Notes: generated by a model not told the origin, from the letters alone. Counted from the stretch's first letter, positions 7,004 through 15,172 are shown. The stretch is DNA of 28,811 bases from UBA2658 sp964617335 (GCA_964617335.1 CAZTXG010000022.1:1-28811), one strand, 5' to 3'. Translations and numbers: made by a program.

Positions 7004-7934
7004 GCAAAACCTCCAAAATGGCTTCAATTTCCTCTATGGTAGGCAGAGACTCCATGGCTCCTTTTTTCTGAACACAAAGCCAGCCTGCCACATTGCCGTA
7101 TTCCAGCGCCTTTTGCAAAAGCGGCTCTGTTAGATCATCTGTTGTTTTCACCTTGGCCCGCAGCAGACAGGAAAGAAAGCCTCCCCAAAAAGCGTCGCCC
7201 GCCCCTGTGCTGTCAACACAGTCTGCCTTTCTGCCGGCAACGGCTAGGCGCTTTCCCTTCCAATAACAGCAGGCCCCATCAGCACCCAAAGACTCCACAA
7301 CAACAGCGATGCCATAGGTTTCCCCAGCCTTGGAAGGCTGCGTGCCCAGCATATCCCTTTCTTCTTCAGACAGCTTTAAAAAGTCCACCAAAGGCAATAT
7401 GTCCTGCACTGCCTTGCAGCAGGATTGCCTGTCATCATCCCACATGAGATTGCGGTAGTTTATATCAAAGCTTACAAGCTTTCCATTTTTCTTGGCGCAC
7501 TCCATGGCATAGACTGTGGCATCCGAGGCCGGCGGCTTAGACAGGGAGCAGGAGCCTGCATGAATTATATCCCCTTGGGATACTTTGCCCCTGTCAATAT
7601 CCTCTTTGTTTAAAAACTGGTCTGCTCCCGGCTTTCTTGCAAAGGTGAAGCTGCGCTCGTTATTTTGGTCTAAGCTTACAAAGGCCATGGTGGTAATGGC
7701 CTCGTCCAAAAGCCGGGGCCTTAAAACCGCCACCTTGTTATCCTCAAGAGTTTTTAATAAAAACCTGCCAAAGTCGTCATTTCCAAGGCAGCCGCAAAAA
7801 CCGGCTTTAAGGCCGTTTCTTGCCACGGCAACCGCCACATTGGCAGGGGCGCCCCCCGGCTTGCGGATATATACGCCCTCCCCATCACCGGGTAAAAAGT
7901 CTATCACCATTTCCCCGACACAGGCTATATTCAT
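6996..7934 (-). CDS. fructokinase-like PfkB-family kinase
   Basis: The 312-residue protein is a PfkB-family carbohydrate kinase most like bacterial fructokinases. The N-terminus is ACVGEMVIDFLPGD, the sugar-binding PfkB signature 1 is GGAPANVAVAVARNG, and signature 2 is DSTGAGDAFWGGFL with the catalytic Asp. The Arg-rich NERSFTFARKPGAD segment is also typical. It would phosphorylate a ketohexose, probably at O6 or O1, using ATP. GGAGG precedes the ATG at about 12 nt. It follows the aldolase gene after a 65-bp gap with a hairpin and overlaps the epimerase start by 8 nt. It is one of three PfkB kinases in the locus. Confidence 0.87.
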   Translation of the reverse strand: MNIACVGEMVIDFLPGDGEGVYIRKPGGAPANVAVAVARNGLKAGFCGCLGNDDFGRFLLKTLEDNKVAVLRPRLLDEAITTMAFVSLDQNNERSFTFARKPGADQFLNKEDIDRGKVSQGDIIHAGSCSLSKPPASDATVYAMECAKKNGKLVSFDINYRNLMWDDDRQSCCKAVQDILPLVDFLKLSEEERDMLGTQPSKAGETYGIAVVVESLGADGACCYWKGKRLAVAGRKADCVDSTGAGDAFWGGFLSCLLRAKVKTTDDLTEPLLQKALEYGNVAGWLCVQKKGAMESLPTIEEIEAILEVLHE

Positions 7935-7959
7935 AATTTATTATACCTCCGGTTTAGAA

Positions 7960-7993
7960 AATGCCGAACCAACTGAGCAGTCAGTCCGGCATT
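7960..7993 (-). other. intercistronic hairpin between aldolase and kinase genes
   Basis: AATGCCG (7960-7966) pairs with CGGCATT (7987-7993), with an inner ACTGA/TCAGT stem (7972-7976 with 7981-7985). On the minus strand it is followed by only a short T stretch. It could protect the upstream message or act as a leaky terminator that lowers expression of the distal genes. Confidence 0.5.
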
Positions 7994-7999
7994 CACAAT

Positions 8000-8854
8000 T
8001 TACATTTTTGAAAGCTGCATTTTCTGATGGAGGTAGGCCATCAGTGCCTCCTGCACAGGAATTGCCATATCCAAAATAATGTGCTTGGAGTCGTGCTTGT
8101 TTGCCTCGGCATATTCCACCACCGTCTTGAAATAAAGCCCTAAAAACTCCGTTCCTACGTTAAATTTGTTAATCCCCATTGTAAAGGCCTTTTCCAGCTG
8201 GTCATCGGGAATTCCGGAGCCGCCGTGGAGGACAAGAGGAGTGTCGGTTGCGGCATTTATCTGCTGCAGCCGGTCTAAGTCCAGCTTCGGAGTTTTGTTA
8301 TAATAGCCGTGGGCGCTGCCTATGGCAACTGCCACGCTGTCACAGCGGGTTTCATCGCAAAACCTTTTTGCAGTTTCTGGGCTTGTGTACATATCAGTAT
8401 TGCTTTGGTCCTTTTCATTGTCGGCAAAACCAACCCAGCCAAGCTCCGCTTCAACTTCAACACCTCTGGCGTGGGCATAGTCCACAACCATCTTTGTGTT
8501 TTTCAGGTTTTCCTCAACAGGCAGCATAGAGCCGTCATACATAACTGAGGTAAAGCCGCTGTCAATGGCAGCTTTAATATATTCAAAGTCGCTGCAGTGG
8601 TCCATGTGCAGGGCAATGGGAACCTTGACCTTATTTGCCTCGGAAATAACCATTGGCGCAAAGGCCGCCGGTGTTGTCCAGCGGGAATCTATGCAGTGGC
8701 CGGGATAGAGCATAACAATTACCGGCTTTTGCAGCTTCTCTGCAGCCGCTATTACCGAATGAGCCGTATTGAAATCGACACAGTTAAAGGCCATGGCGGA
8801 AGTGTGGGCCCTGTCTGCCATCTTTAATATATCGCTTACTTTTACAAATGCCAT
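8000..8854 (-). CDS. class II ketose-bisphosphate aldolase (GatY/KbaY/FbaA family)
   Basis: The 284-residue protein belongs to the zinc-dependent class II aldolases that split a ketose 1,6-bisphosphate (or ketose 1-phosphate) into dihydroxyacetone phosphate and an aldehyde. HMDHCSD supplies the catalytic Asp85 and zinc ligand His86. IGSAHGYY (His182) and VLHGGSG (His210) give the other zinc ligands, and VEAELGWVG is the family glutamate motif. It is the length of GatY/KbaY catalytic subunits, and a GatZ/KbaZ partner is encoded in the divergent operon at 16313. Whether it acts on tagatose or fructose bisphosphate, or on another ketose phosphate, is open. The ATG at 8854 is preferred, with a GAAGG site upstream; a GTG at 8872 is an alternative. 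Confidence 0.87.
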   Translation of the reverse strand: MAFVKVSDILKMADRAHTSAMAFNCVDFNTAHSVIAAAEKLQKPVIVMLYPGHCIDSRWTTPAAFAPMVISEANKVKVPIALHMDHCSDFEYIKAAIDSGFTSVMYDGSMLPVEENLKNTKMVVDYAHARGVEVEAELGWVGFADNEKDQSNTDMYTSPETAKRFCDETRCDSVAVAIGSAHGYYNKTPKLDLDRLQQINAATDTPLVLHGGSGIPDDQLEKAFTMGINKFNVGTEFLGLYFKTVVEYAEANKHDSKHIILDMAIPVQEALMAYLHQKMQLSKM

Positions 8855-8872
8855 TTTAATAACCTTCTTCAC

Positions 8873-9532
8873 TTATTGATTGGTTTGGATAGATGATACT
8901 CCTTCATACAAGCCTTTGAAAATAATAGCTGTGGATACAGCACCGGGGTCGGGATAGCCAAGAGCCTTGTCACGAAAATTTTTAGCCCTGCCTATTTGAG
9001 GGCGCATTTGCTTTGTGGCCTCTGCTCCAAGGCAGGCCCCTTCCCAAGCACTTTTAAGAAGCTCTTTAACGTCTGTGGTCTTCGTTTTTTCCATAGCATC
9101 CACAGCGTATAAAAGTGCGTCAAGCATGGTGCGGTCATTGGGCTTTGTGCGGCCCCGTCTTGCAATGCTCTGGGCGCTAAGTTTAAAATAGCTGCGTATT
9201 GTATCGGCATCCATAGACGAAAGATGGTGCCCTTCCGGCGAAACCAAGGCCTCATGTCCGCCTATGAAAAGTGTGCCGAAAATAACACCGGAGGCGCCGC
9301 CCATAGCCTTAACCAAGGTTATTCCGCTTGTAATGGCCAATTCGTATGGAGACGCAAAGCTTTGGGTTTCAAGCACCTGCCGAAGCTCGGTAAATCCATC
9401 ACGCATACCAAACCCGTGGTCACCATCTCCGATTGTCGAGTCAAGCTCTGTTAACATAGGTTCACTTTTAATGATAAGCTCACATACGTGCAGCAGGGCA
9501 GCTTGAAGATTTTGGCTGCTGATTTCTTTCAT
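8873..9532 (-). CDS. dhaL: dihydroxyacetone kinase subunit DhaL
   Basis: The 219-residue protein is the nucleotide-binding DhaL domain of dihydroxyacetone-type kinases. LDSTIGDGDHGFGM carries the three Mg-nucleotide aspartates (D31, D36, D38), and GYPDPGAVS near the end is the conserved second motif. DhaL normally transfers phosphate to the substrate held by DhaK, from ATP directly or from a bound ADP recharged by DhaM. No DhaM is encoded in the window, so I expect ATP. Its ATG overlaps the stop of the DeoR gene as ATGA, and the aldolase gene follows after 18 bp. Its presumed partner, the DhaK-like protein, is two genes upstream and lacks the catalytic histidines. Confidence 0.92.
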   Translation of the reverse strand: MKEISSQNLQAALLHVCELIIKSEPMLTELDSTIGDGDHGFGMRDGFTELRQVLETQSFASPYELAITSGITLVKAMGGASGVIFGTLFIGGHEALVSPEGHHLSSMDADTIRSYFKLSAQSIARRGRTKPNDRTMLDALLYAVDAMEKTKTTDVKELLKSAWEGACLGAEATKQMRPQIGRAKNFRDKALGYPDPGAVSTAIIFKGLYEGVSSIQTNQ

Positions 9533-10326
9533 ATCACTTCTGATTTCGGCTCTTGCGCCGGCAGACGCTCTTTTGCAAAAATCACGTCTACACCATCACC
9601 AAGCATTTCATAAGAAAAGTCCATTTCCCGACTGTCAGTAATAAGGCAGTCCGGATTGGTGATTTTCGCAAGATAGGTTTTTCCGACTTTCGTATGGTCT
9701 GCCAGCAAAATGCTGCAATTGGATGATTCAATCATATGGCTTTTAATGTCTGCATCCGCATATCGGGGAGTTGAAAAACCATGGGCTTCATCAATGCCAT
9801 TAATGCCGATAAAGCACTTATCCACACGGATATCCCGAATAAAACGGCAGGCAACAGAGCCTTCGCAGGTTTGGTGCTCATAATTCACATCGCCGCCTAC
9901 AAGCTGCACATTGCAATTTCTGCTTTTGGATAAGGCCTGAATTGCCATGAGGGAGGTTGTAATAACACGCAGATTGCTTTTTGTGCCGCCGGCAATAAGC
10001 TTAATAAGCTCGTGTACGGTGCTTGAAGTATCCATAAGCAAAGTGTCGTGGTCATCTATCATGTCATAGGCGGCCTTGGCAATTTGCTGCTTTAGCTCGG
10101 AGTCTTTATACAAAAGCTCTGAAGATGTGACTGCCTTACCCACAAAATAGGCAGACATTGCCCCTCCGTGGGTTCGGATAATGCGCTTTTGTTTTTGCAG
10201 CTCCTCTAGGTCACGGCGAATTGTTGCCTCTGAGATTTCCAGTTCATTGCTCAAATCGCTTACTTTAACGGAGCGCCGCTGGGTCACAATTTTGTAAATT
10301 TTTTGTTGTCTTTCTTCTGGAAACAA
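9529..10326 (-). CDS. DeoR-family transcriptional regulator
   Basis: The 265-residue regulator has an N-terminal DeoR winged helix (residues about 3-57, with ISEATIRRDLEEL as recognition segment). A C-terminal sugar-phosphate sensor domain follows (LLMDTSST, VQLVGGDVNYE, ADHTKVGKTYL). The family usually represses sugar operons and is released by a phosphorylated intermediate. The start codon is TTG at 10326: AGGAG (10340-10336) lies 9 nt upstream and the protein then begins with the canonical MFPEERQQKI. It lies inside the operon, between the DhaK-like and DhaL genes, and overlaps dhaL by 4 nt. TTTCGTTT-type repeats in the 14966-15306 intergene are its likely operators. Confidence 0.92.
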   Translation of the reverse strand: MFPEERQQKIYKIVTQRRSVKVSDLSNELEISEATIRRDLEELQKQKRIIRTHGGAMSAYFVGKAVTSSELLYKDSELKQQIAKAAYDMIDDHDTLLMDTSSTVHELIKLIAGGTKSNLRVITTSLMAIQALSKSRNCNVQLVGGDVNYEHQTCEGSVACRFIRDIRVDKCFIGINGIDEAHGFSTPRYADADIKSHMIESSNCSILLADHTKVGKTYLAKITNPDCLITDSREMDFSYEMLGDGVDVIFAKERLPAQEPKSEVI

Positions 10327-10338
10327 TGTTTACCACTC

Positions 10339-11298
10339 CTATATTGTGAAGCAATCTGATTGCAAAACACAATCCATGTATTTGGCAGTATCTCGATTCA
10401 TACACAGAAGACTAAAGTCAAACCCGTAAACATCCATAATGTTGGAAAAAGGCGCCACTCTAAGCTGCTCAACTGTCCTAACAAGAGAAAGTTCTTTACT
10501 TAAAAGGTTTGCCATAATATATCCGTCGGCATAGCTTGTCAGGCGAAGCCTGTTGACAAGAAGGAAAAGGGTTTCATCCTCTTTTGGTGCCAAGTCCTCT
10601 AAAAGCATTTCAGAAACCTCTCTGGCAGAGCGTTCCATATCCATATGGGTTTCAAGCCTTATGGGAGGTTCGCCGGAAAAGCCAGCTCCGTAGGCAATTT
10701 GCGTTTGGTCCCCATTTAAATGCAGGCTTAGGGTTCCAAGGCGTGTGTTGGCATAGCGCAAAAGCTCCGCCGCCTTAGACAGCTCCAGTCCGGCCTTTGC
10801 ATAGGCTCCCGCAAGCTTTATGAGAAGGGCAATTCCGGAGCGCCCGCTGCGATGTTCTCTGGGCTCTTGTAAGGCAGAGGCAATGTCGTCGTTTGAAACC
10901 ACGGATTCGACATAAATGCCCTCCATTTCAAGCAATTCCTTTGCCATATCGTTGTTCAGATAATCGCCGGCAAAGTTATTATACAGCAGCAAAACGCCTT
11001 TTTCCCTGCCAAGCAGCTTTCCCGCCTCATAAATTGCATAGGCATTGGGGGCCGAATATGGCCCGCCGATTGCGGCAGCATCTGCAAGACCCTCCCCCAC
11101 ATAGCCGGGAAACAGGGGGCCGTTGCCCGCGCCTCCGCTTACTATCACGGCGAAACGCTCCGGCGTAGGTGTTTTTTTGATTAAGACACCTGCGTTTTTT
11201 TGGGTGTAGCCTCCCTGCCATAAATCAGGCCGTGAGCGAACCATACCCTCAAAGCAGTCTTTTGCGAAGATATCCAGACGGTCAGTTTTCCAAATCAT
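10339..11298 (-). CDS. DhaK-like protein lacking the catalytic histidines
   Basis: The 319-residue protein aligns along its length with DhaK, the substrate-binding subunit of dihydroxyacetone kinase. Shared features are the GVLLLYNNFAGDYLNN segment, the conserved aspartates in SNDDIAS (D137/D138), GEPPIRLE, and the C-terminal LLVNRLRLTSYADGYIM. Two catalytic sites are changed. The GSGHEP motif, with its general acid/base His, reads AGNGP (57-61). GIHGEP, whose His binds the substrate covalently, reads GFSGEP with Ser208. It could be a kinase subunit with another substrate mode, or a sensor comparable to the DhaK paralogue DhaQ. It starts 5 nt after the permease stop and is followed by the DeoR gene, then dhaL. 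The fold call is firm; the activity is unknown. Confidence 0.83.
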   Translation of the reverse strand: MIWKTDRLDIFAKDCFEGMVRSRPDLWQGGYTQKNAGVLIKKTPTPERFAVIVSGGAGNGPLFPGYVGEGLADAAAIGGPYSAPNAYAIYEAGKLLGREKGVLLLYNNFAGDYLNNDMAKELLEMEGIYVESVVSNDDIASALQEPREHRSGRSGIALLIKLAGAYAKAGLELSKAAELLRYANTRLGTLSLHLNGDQTQIAYGAGFSGEPPIRLETHMDMERSAREVSEMLLEDLAPKEDETLFLLVNRLRLTSYADGYIMANLLSKELSLVRTVEQLRVAPFSNIMDVYGFDFSLLCMNRDTAKYMDCVLQSDCFTI

Positions 11299-11303
11299 AG
11301 TTA

Positions 11304-12323
11304 TCAGTTGCTCTTTTGCTTCTGCATCATGTCCATCACAACAGCAAGAAGAATGATAACGCCGAGAACAACCTTCTGCCAGTAGGAGTCAATATGCATA
11401 AGGTTCATGCCGTTGTTAATAATGGCAACAACAGCACAGCCTAAAATTGCCCTTGCGACAGAGCCGCTGCCCCCTAAAAGGGAAGTCCCTCCCATAACCG
11501 TTGAGGCAATGGCGAACATCTCATAGCTTTCGGCAGCTCCCGGTTGGCCGTTTTGCAGCTTTGAGGAGTTTAAAACACCGCCGACAGCCGCCATAGCACC
11601 GCAAATCATATAGCAGAGAAAGATGACCTTTTGGGTGTTTATGCCGCTCAGGTGGGCGACGCTTCTGTTAGAGCCTGTGGCGTATACATGGCGGCCAAAT
11701 ACAGTTTTACTAAGTAATATGTGCATTATTATAATAAATATAATGACCACAATGGTGATAATTGGAAGCCATCCCGTGGGCTTTGCCTCAGTTTTAAAAA
11801 GACGAGCCGAACCAAGCCATGAGTAAACTGAGGTAAGACCCGACACAGAGGTGCCGCCGGAGAATATGTAGCTTAGACCGCGGGCTATTGTCAGAGATGC
11901 CAGGGTGGCAATCATTGGGACAACCTTAAATTTTGTAACCATCAAACCGTTAAAGGCGCCGAAGCCCGCGCCTACGGAGATGCCCACGCCAAGCTGCACA
12001 ATAATCATTGTAACCAAAGACACACCTGCCGGAAGGGCCCGACAGGCCAAGGCTGTCACAACACCTGCCAAAGCCGCAACGGAGCCGATGGAAATATCAA
12101 TTCCGCCGAGGATAATAACATAGGTGATGCCTATGGTTAACATGGCGTTAATTGCCATCTGTGTGGTCAGGTTTATTAGGTTTGAGGGCTTTAAAAAAGC
12201 ACTGTTGCCAATGGAAAACCCTACGCAAAGCAGGACAAGGACAATAACAATTGCATTTTTCTTTGAGAAGGCGCCAATCCTTTTTCCAATGCCGACCTTC
12301 ATTGTACCTTCGATCTTTTCCAT
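11304..12323 (-). CDS. sugar ABC transporter permease (RbsC family)
   Basis: The 339-residue membrane protein is a permease of the ribose/xylose/galactose-type ABC importer family (BPD_transp_2). It has about eight to ten hydrophobic helices. The family features GGIDISIGSVAALAGVV near residue 70, ATGSNRSVAHLSGI in the cytoplasmic loop, and GGTSLLGGSGSV near residue 280 are visible. It would form the transmembrane channel with the ATPase and binding protein encoded just upstream. AAGGAG lies 9 nt before the ATG at 12323; a second ATG at 12302 is less likely. The 32-bp gap after the ATPase gene and the downstream DhaK-like gene 5 nt away show tight operon packing. Confidence 0.93.
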   Translation of the reverse strand: MEKIEGTMKVGIGKRIGAFSKKNAIVIVLVLLCVGFSIGNSAFLKPSNLINLTTQMAINAMLTIGITYVIILGGIDISIGSVAALAGVVTALACRALPAGVSLVTMIIVQLGVGISVGAGFGAFNGLMVTKFKVVPMIATLASLTIARGLSYIFSGGTSVSGLTSVYSWLGSARLFKTEAKPTGWLPIITIVVIIFIIIMHILLSKTVFGRHVYATGSNRSVAHLSGINTQKVIFLCYMICGAMAAVGGVLNSSKLQNGQPGAAESYEMFAIASTVMGGTSLLGGSGSVARAILGCAVVAIINNGMNLMHIDSYWQKVVLGVIILLAVVMDMMQKQKSN

Positions 12324-12355
12324 GAATCCGAACTCCTTTTCATAGCGCCCGCCGC

Positions 12356-13843
12356 TTAGGCATTTGCTAGTTTAATGATGCTTTGTTCGTTTATGTCCGC
12401 ACCGGTCAATTCTCCTTTTAAGCCGCCCTCGTGCATTACGAGAATACGGTCGCTGATGCCTATAACTTCAGTCATTTCAGAAGAAATCATGATTATGCAG
12501 CCGCCTTTTGCCACAAAATCATTCATAAGTACGTAAAATTCGGATTTCGCATTTACGTCTATTCCACGTGTAGGCTCGTCCAGAATTAAAATATCAGAGT
12601 CGGCAATCAGCCATTTGCCCAAGATTACCTTTTGCTGGTTGCCGCCGGATAAATTGCCGATTATAGTCTCGATGGATGGGGTTTTAATCGAGAGCTTTTC
12701 TTTCATTTCCTCTGCCACCTGCCCCTCCCAGGGCTTATTGGCAAAGCCGAACCTTTTCTTATGCATGGGAATGCTGGGCAGCACAATATTATCTTTTACA
12801 CTTTTGCCCAGCATAAGCCCTGTAAGCCTTCTATCCTCGGTAACCATTCCTATACCCTGCTCGATGGCATCTTTGGGGCTTTTGAAATGAACCTGCCTGC
12901 CGTGAACAAAGACCTTTCCGGAGTATTGGCCGCGAGCGCCAAAAATCGTTTCCACCGTTTCTGTGCGCCCTGCTCCGATAAGTCCGTAAATTCCAAGGAT
13001 TTCTCCGGCATAAGCGGTGAAGCTGATATCCTTAAATTCCTTTTTCCGTGTTAAGCCCTCAACACGAACCATTTCTTCTCCCCTTGTGTGCTGCTGCCGG
13101 TTGTAGTAGTCTCCGATTTCTCTTCCAACCATACTGGCCACAAGTTCAGACTCGCTGCTGTCTTTCACCATTTGTGTTTTTATCAAACGGCCGTCCATAA
13201 GCACTGTGGCTCTGTCACAAATTTCAAAAATTTCGGCCATTCGGTGGGAGATGTAAATGATGGTCACCTTATCGTCACGCAGTTTTTTAATCTGTGCGAA
13301 CAGCGCCGCAATTTCAAATTCGGATAGAGATGAAGTTGGCTCGTCCATGATGACGACTCGGGCCTTTCTGTTAATAACCTTGGCAATTTCGGCCATCTGC
13401 TGCTGGGCGGCGGTTAAATTGCGGGCGACATCGGTGGCTTTGATATTTTTGCCCACACCCATGCCATCAAGAATTCCCTGGGAGACCTCGTTCATCAAGG
13501 ATCTATCTAAGAATTTTCCCTTTTTTGGCTCCGAACCTAAAAAGATATTTTCCGCAACAGTTAAATCCGGAGCAATACTTAGTTCCTGATGAATAACGGC
13601 AATTTTGTGGGAAATCGCGTCATAGGGGGATGAAAATTTAACTTCCCGCCCGTCAAGAAGCACCTGTCCTTCCGACGGCGTGTAGACTCCTGACAAAATT
13701 TTAATCAGAGTAGATTTTCCCGCTCCGTTTTCTCCCAGCAGCGCATGAACCTCACCGGGGTAAAAGTCTACGGTGACATCTGTCAGCGCTTTGACACCCG
13801 GGAAGGTTTTGGAGATATTTATAGCCTGTAATGTCGGTTTCAT
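12356..13843 (-). CDS. sugar ABC transporter ATPase with two ATP-binding domains (RbsA family)
   Basis: The 495-residue protein has two tandem ABC domains, as in RbsA/MglA/XylG. The first has Walker A GENGAGKST, a weak signature NLTAAQQQ and Walker B VIMDEPTSS. The second has the degenerate P-loop GLIGAGRTE, signature NLSGGNQQK and LILDEPTRGID. It powers uptake of the sugar delivered by the binding lipoprotein. GAGGAG upstream of the ATG at 13843 fixes the start; the frame is open further upstream but into the intergenic hairpin. The 99-bp gap to the binding-protein gene carries a hairpin, which usually means less ATPase than binding protein is made. Confidence 0.94.
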   Translation of the reverse strand: MKPTLQAINISKTFPGVKALTDVTVDFYPGEVHALLGENGAGKSTLIKILSGVYTPSEGQVLLDGREVKFSSPYDAISHKIAVIHQELSIAPDLTVAENIFLGSEPKKGKFLDRSLMNEVSQGILDGMGVGKNIKATDVARNLTAAQQQMAEIAKVINRKARVVIMDEPTSSLSEFEIAALFAQIKKLRDDKVTIIYISHRMAEIFEICDRATVLMDGRLIKTQMVKDSSESELVASMVGREIGDYYNRQQHTRGEEMVRVEGLTRKKEFKDISFTAYAGEILGIYGLIGAGRTETVETIFGARGQYSGKVFVHGRQVHFKSPKDAIEQGIGMVTEDRRLTGLMLGKSVKDNIVLPSIPMHKKRFGFANKPWEGQVAEEMKEKLSIKTPSIETIIGNLSGGNQQKVILGKWLIADSDILILDEPTRGIDVNAKSEFYVLMNDFVAKGGCIIMISSEMTEVIGISDRILVMHEGGLKGELTGADINEQSIIKLANA

Positions 13844-13879
13844 TGCAAACTCCTCGGTTCTTGTCAGTTCAATTTGTTT

Positions 13880-13915
13880 CAGGAAGTGCCCGGACGAAGG
13901 CCCAGACACTTCCTG
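13880..13915 (-). other. intercistronic hairpin after the sugar-binding protein gene
   Basis: CAGGAAGTG (13880-13888) pairs perfectly with CACTTCCTG (13907-13915), and a GC-rich inner pairing extends it. No U-tract follows on the minus strand. This is the usual place for an mRNA-stabilising hairpin that raises binding-protein levels over the other transporter parts. Confidence 0.6.
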
Positions 13916-13942
13916 AGTGCTTTTTGTGCTTATGTATAGATT

Positions 13943-14965
13943 TTATTTAACTTCTGCGTTGGAAGCATCCACCAGATAGGGAGAAATCAGTATGGTGGTT
14001 GCATCAACAGTGTTCTTCAAGCAATACTGAACCATTTGCTCGGCAATGCTGTAGCCGATCTGGTAGGGGTCCTGAGCAACGTCAGCAATCCAAATCTTGC
14101 CGTTTTCGGGGTCAAGGATTGCCTCATGTGCTTCGGGGTTTGCGTCAAAGCCAATCATAACTGTTTTGGCACCGGCAGCCTTGATTGCGGCAAGGGCGCC
14201 AACACAGGCGGGGTCACCAACGGTGAAGATGGCAGCCATGTCGGGATACTGAATGAGAGCGTCATTCATAAGGGATTCAGCTGTGGAAGCGTCGCCCTTG
14301 TAGTTGCCGAGGTTAACAATTGTAAGGTTGTACTCGTCTTTGTACTCGTTTACAACGCTGTACCAGCCGTCTTCACGATCGATGCAGGACTGGGGCTCGG
14401 GATAACCGATTATTCCGATTATTGCCCCGTCGGTCAGGTCGTTGTCCTCAAGATACTTAATGATGGCTTCGCCGCCGACAACGCCGCCCTCATAGTTATC
14501 TGTGCCAACAAAGCTCTTAATAACGTCTGTCTCTGAAGAAGTGCAGTCAAAGGCGAACATGGGAACGCCTTCAGTGTCGGCAGCTTCTATGGCAGGGGTA
14601 CTGCCGGTGGGGTCGTTAACGGAAAGGGAAATTGCGTCGCAGCCGTCAACAACAAGGGTTTCGATGCGCTCTGAAGCAACAGCTCCGTCCAGATTGGATT
14701 CCAAAACAACAGCTTCGAATCCAAGGTCTGCGGCGGCGGCTTTAATTCCATCCTCAATGGCAACGTAGAAGGCGTGCTCACGTGAGCCAAGGATAAAGCC
14801 CAGCTTCAGTCCGGAGGCGTCCATTTCATCTGTTTCGGGGGGAGTGATGACTTCGTTATCAGGGTCGGTATCGGGTGCAGGGTCTGTTTTACCGGAGTTG
14901 GAACAGCCGGCAAGCGCGCCGAAAACCATGATAACAGCAAGAAGCAGTGCAAGATACTTTTTCAT
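13943..14965 (-). CDS. sugar-binding lipoprotein of the ABC transporter (type I periplasmic-binding fold)
   Basis: The 340-residue protein is a lipoprotein with the signal MKKYLALLLAVIMVFGALAGC; Cys21 is the lipidation site. An acidic, proline- and aspartate-rich linker (about 22-52) leads into a RbsB-type two-lobe binding domain. Visible are LGFILGSREHAFYVAIEDGI, SVNDPTGSTPAIEAA, FVGTDNYEGG and VMIGFDANPEA. It captures a sugar outside the membrane and hands it to the permease. The ligand cannot be read from sequence. AGGAGG lies 8 nt before the ATG. It is the first gene of the twelve-gene operon, with a leader of roughly 195 nt if the promoter near 15168-15196 is used. Confidence 0.94.
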   Translation of the reverse strand: MKKYLALLLAVIMVFGALAGCSNSGKTDPAPDTDPDNEVITPPETDEMDASGLKLGFILGSREHAFYVAIEDGIKAAAADLGFEAVVLESNLDGAVASERIETLVVDGCDAISLSVNDPTGSTPAIEAADTEGVPMFAFDCTSSETDVIKSFVGTDNYEGGVVGGEAIIKYLEDNDLTDGAIIGIIGYPEPQSCIDREDGWYSVVNEYKDEYNLTIVNLGNYKGDASTAESLMNDALIQYPDMAAIFTVGDPACVGALAAIKAAGAKTVMIGFDANPEAHEAILDPENGKIWIADVAQDPYQIGYSIAEQMVQYCLKNTVDATTILISPYLVDASNAEVK

Positions 14966-14988
14966 TTTTTGACCTCCTAAAATATATT

Positions 14989-15012
14989 GATTATCAGCCT
15001 TGGCTGTAAATC
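14989..15012. repeat. imperfect inverted repeat in the operon leader
   Basis: GATTATCAGCC and GGCTGTAAATC form 11-bp arms with two mismatches and a 2-nt centre. It lies 24 bp before the start codon of the binding-protein gene, so it could be a protein-binding site or an RNA hairpin in the leader. I cannot assign a factor. Confidence 0.3.
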
Positions 15013-15050
15013 ACAAATAACTTGTAAGGTCTCCTTTGCTCCGGGCCTAT

Positions 15051-15160
15051 ATTCGTTTTATCTGACATATCCGCCCATCTATTCTGCTAATTTGTTCCGT
15101 TCATCTGTTTTCGTTTGTATTTTATTTGTTTGAAATATTATGCTTGATTGCTTTCGTTTA
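15051..15160. promoter_or_regulatory. T-rich TTTCGTTT repeats, probable DeoR-family operator region
   Basis: TTTCGTTT occurs exactly at 15109-15116 and 15152-15159. Related copies are ATTCGTTTT at 15051-15059 and the T-rich track TTTATTTGTTTG at 15121-15132. Operators of several DeoR-family sugar regulators such as AgaR consist of direct repeats of this kind. The copies flank and overlap both divergent promoters, so the DeoR protein encoded at 9529-10326 could control both units. Binding itself is inferred. Confidence 0.5.
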
Positions 15161-15172
15161 TAATGCTAAAAT
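15144..15172 (+). promoter_or_regulatory. promoter for the plus-strand kinase-gatZ-DUF4432 unit
   Basis: TTGATT (15144-15149), a 17-nt spacer and TAAAAT (15167-15172) give a plausible sigma-A promoter with a start near 15179. An alternative TATAAT at 15217-15222 lacks a good -35 box. A TTTCGTTT repeat lies in the spacer. Confidence 0.5.

Noticed and set aside
13844..13909. N-terminal extension of the ABC ATPase frame
   Set aside because: It runs into the intergenic hairpin; GAGGAG before 13843 gives the family-like start.
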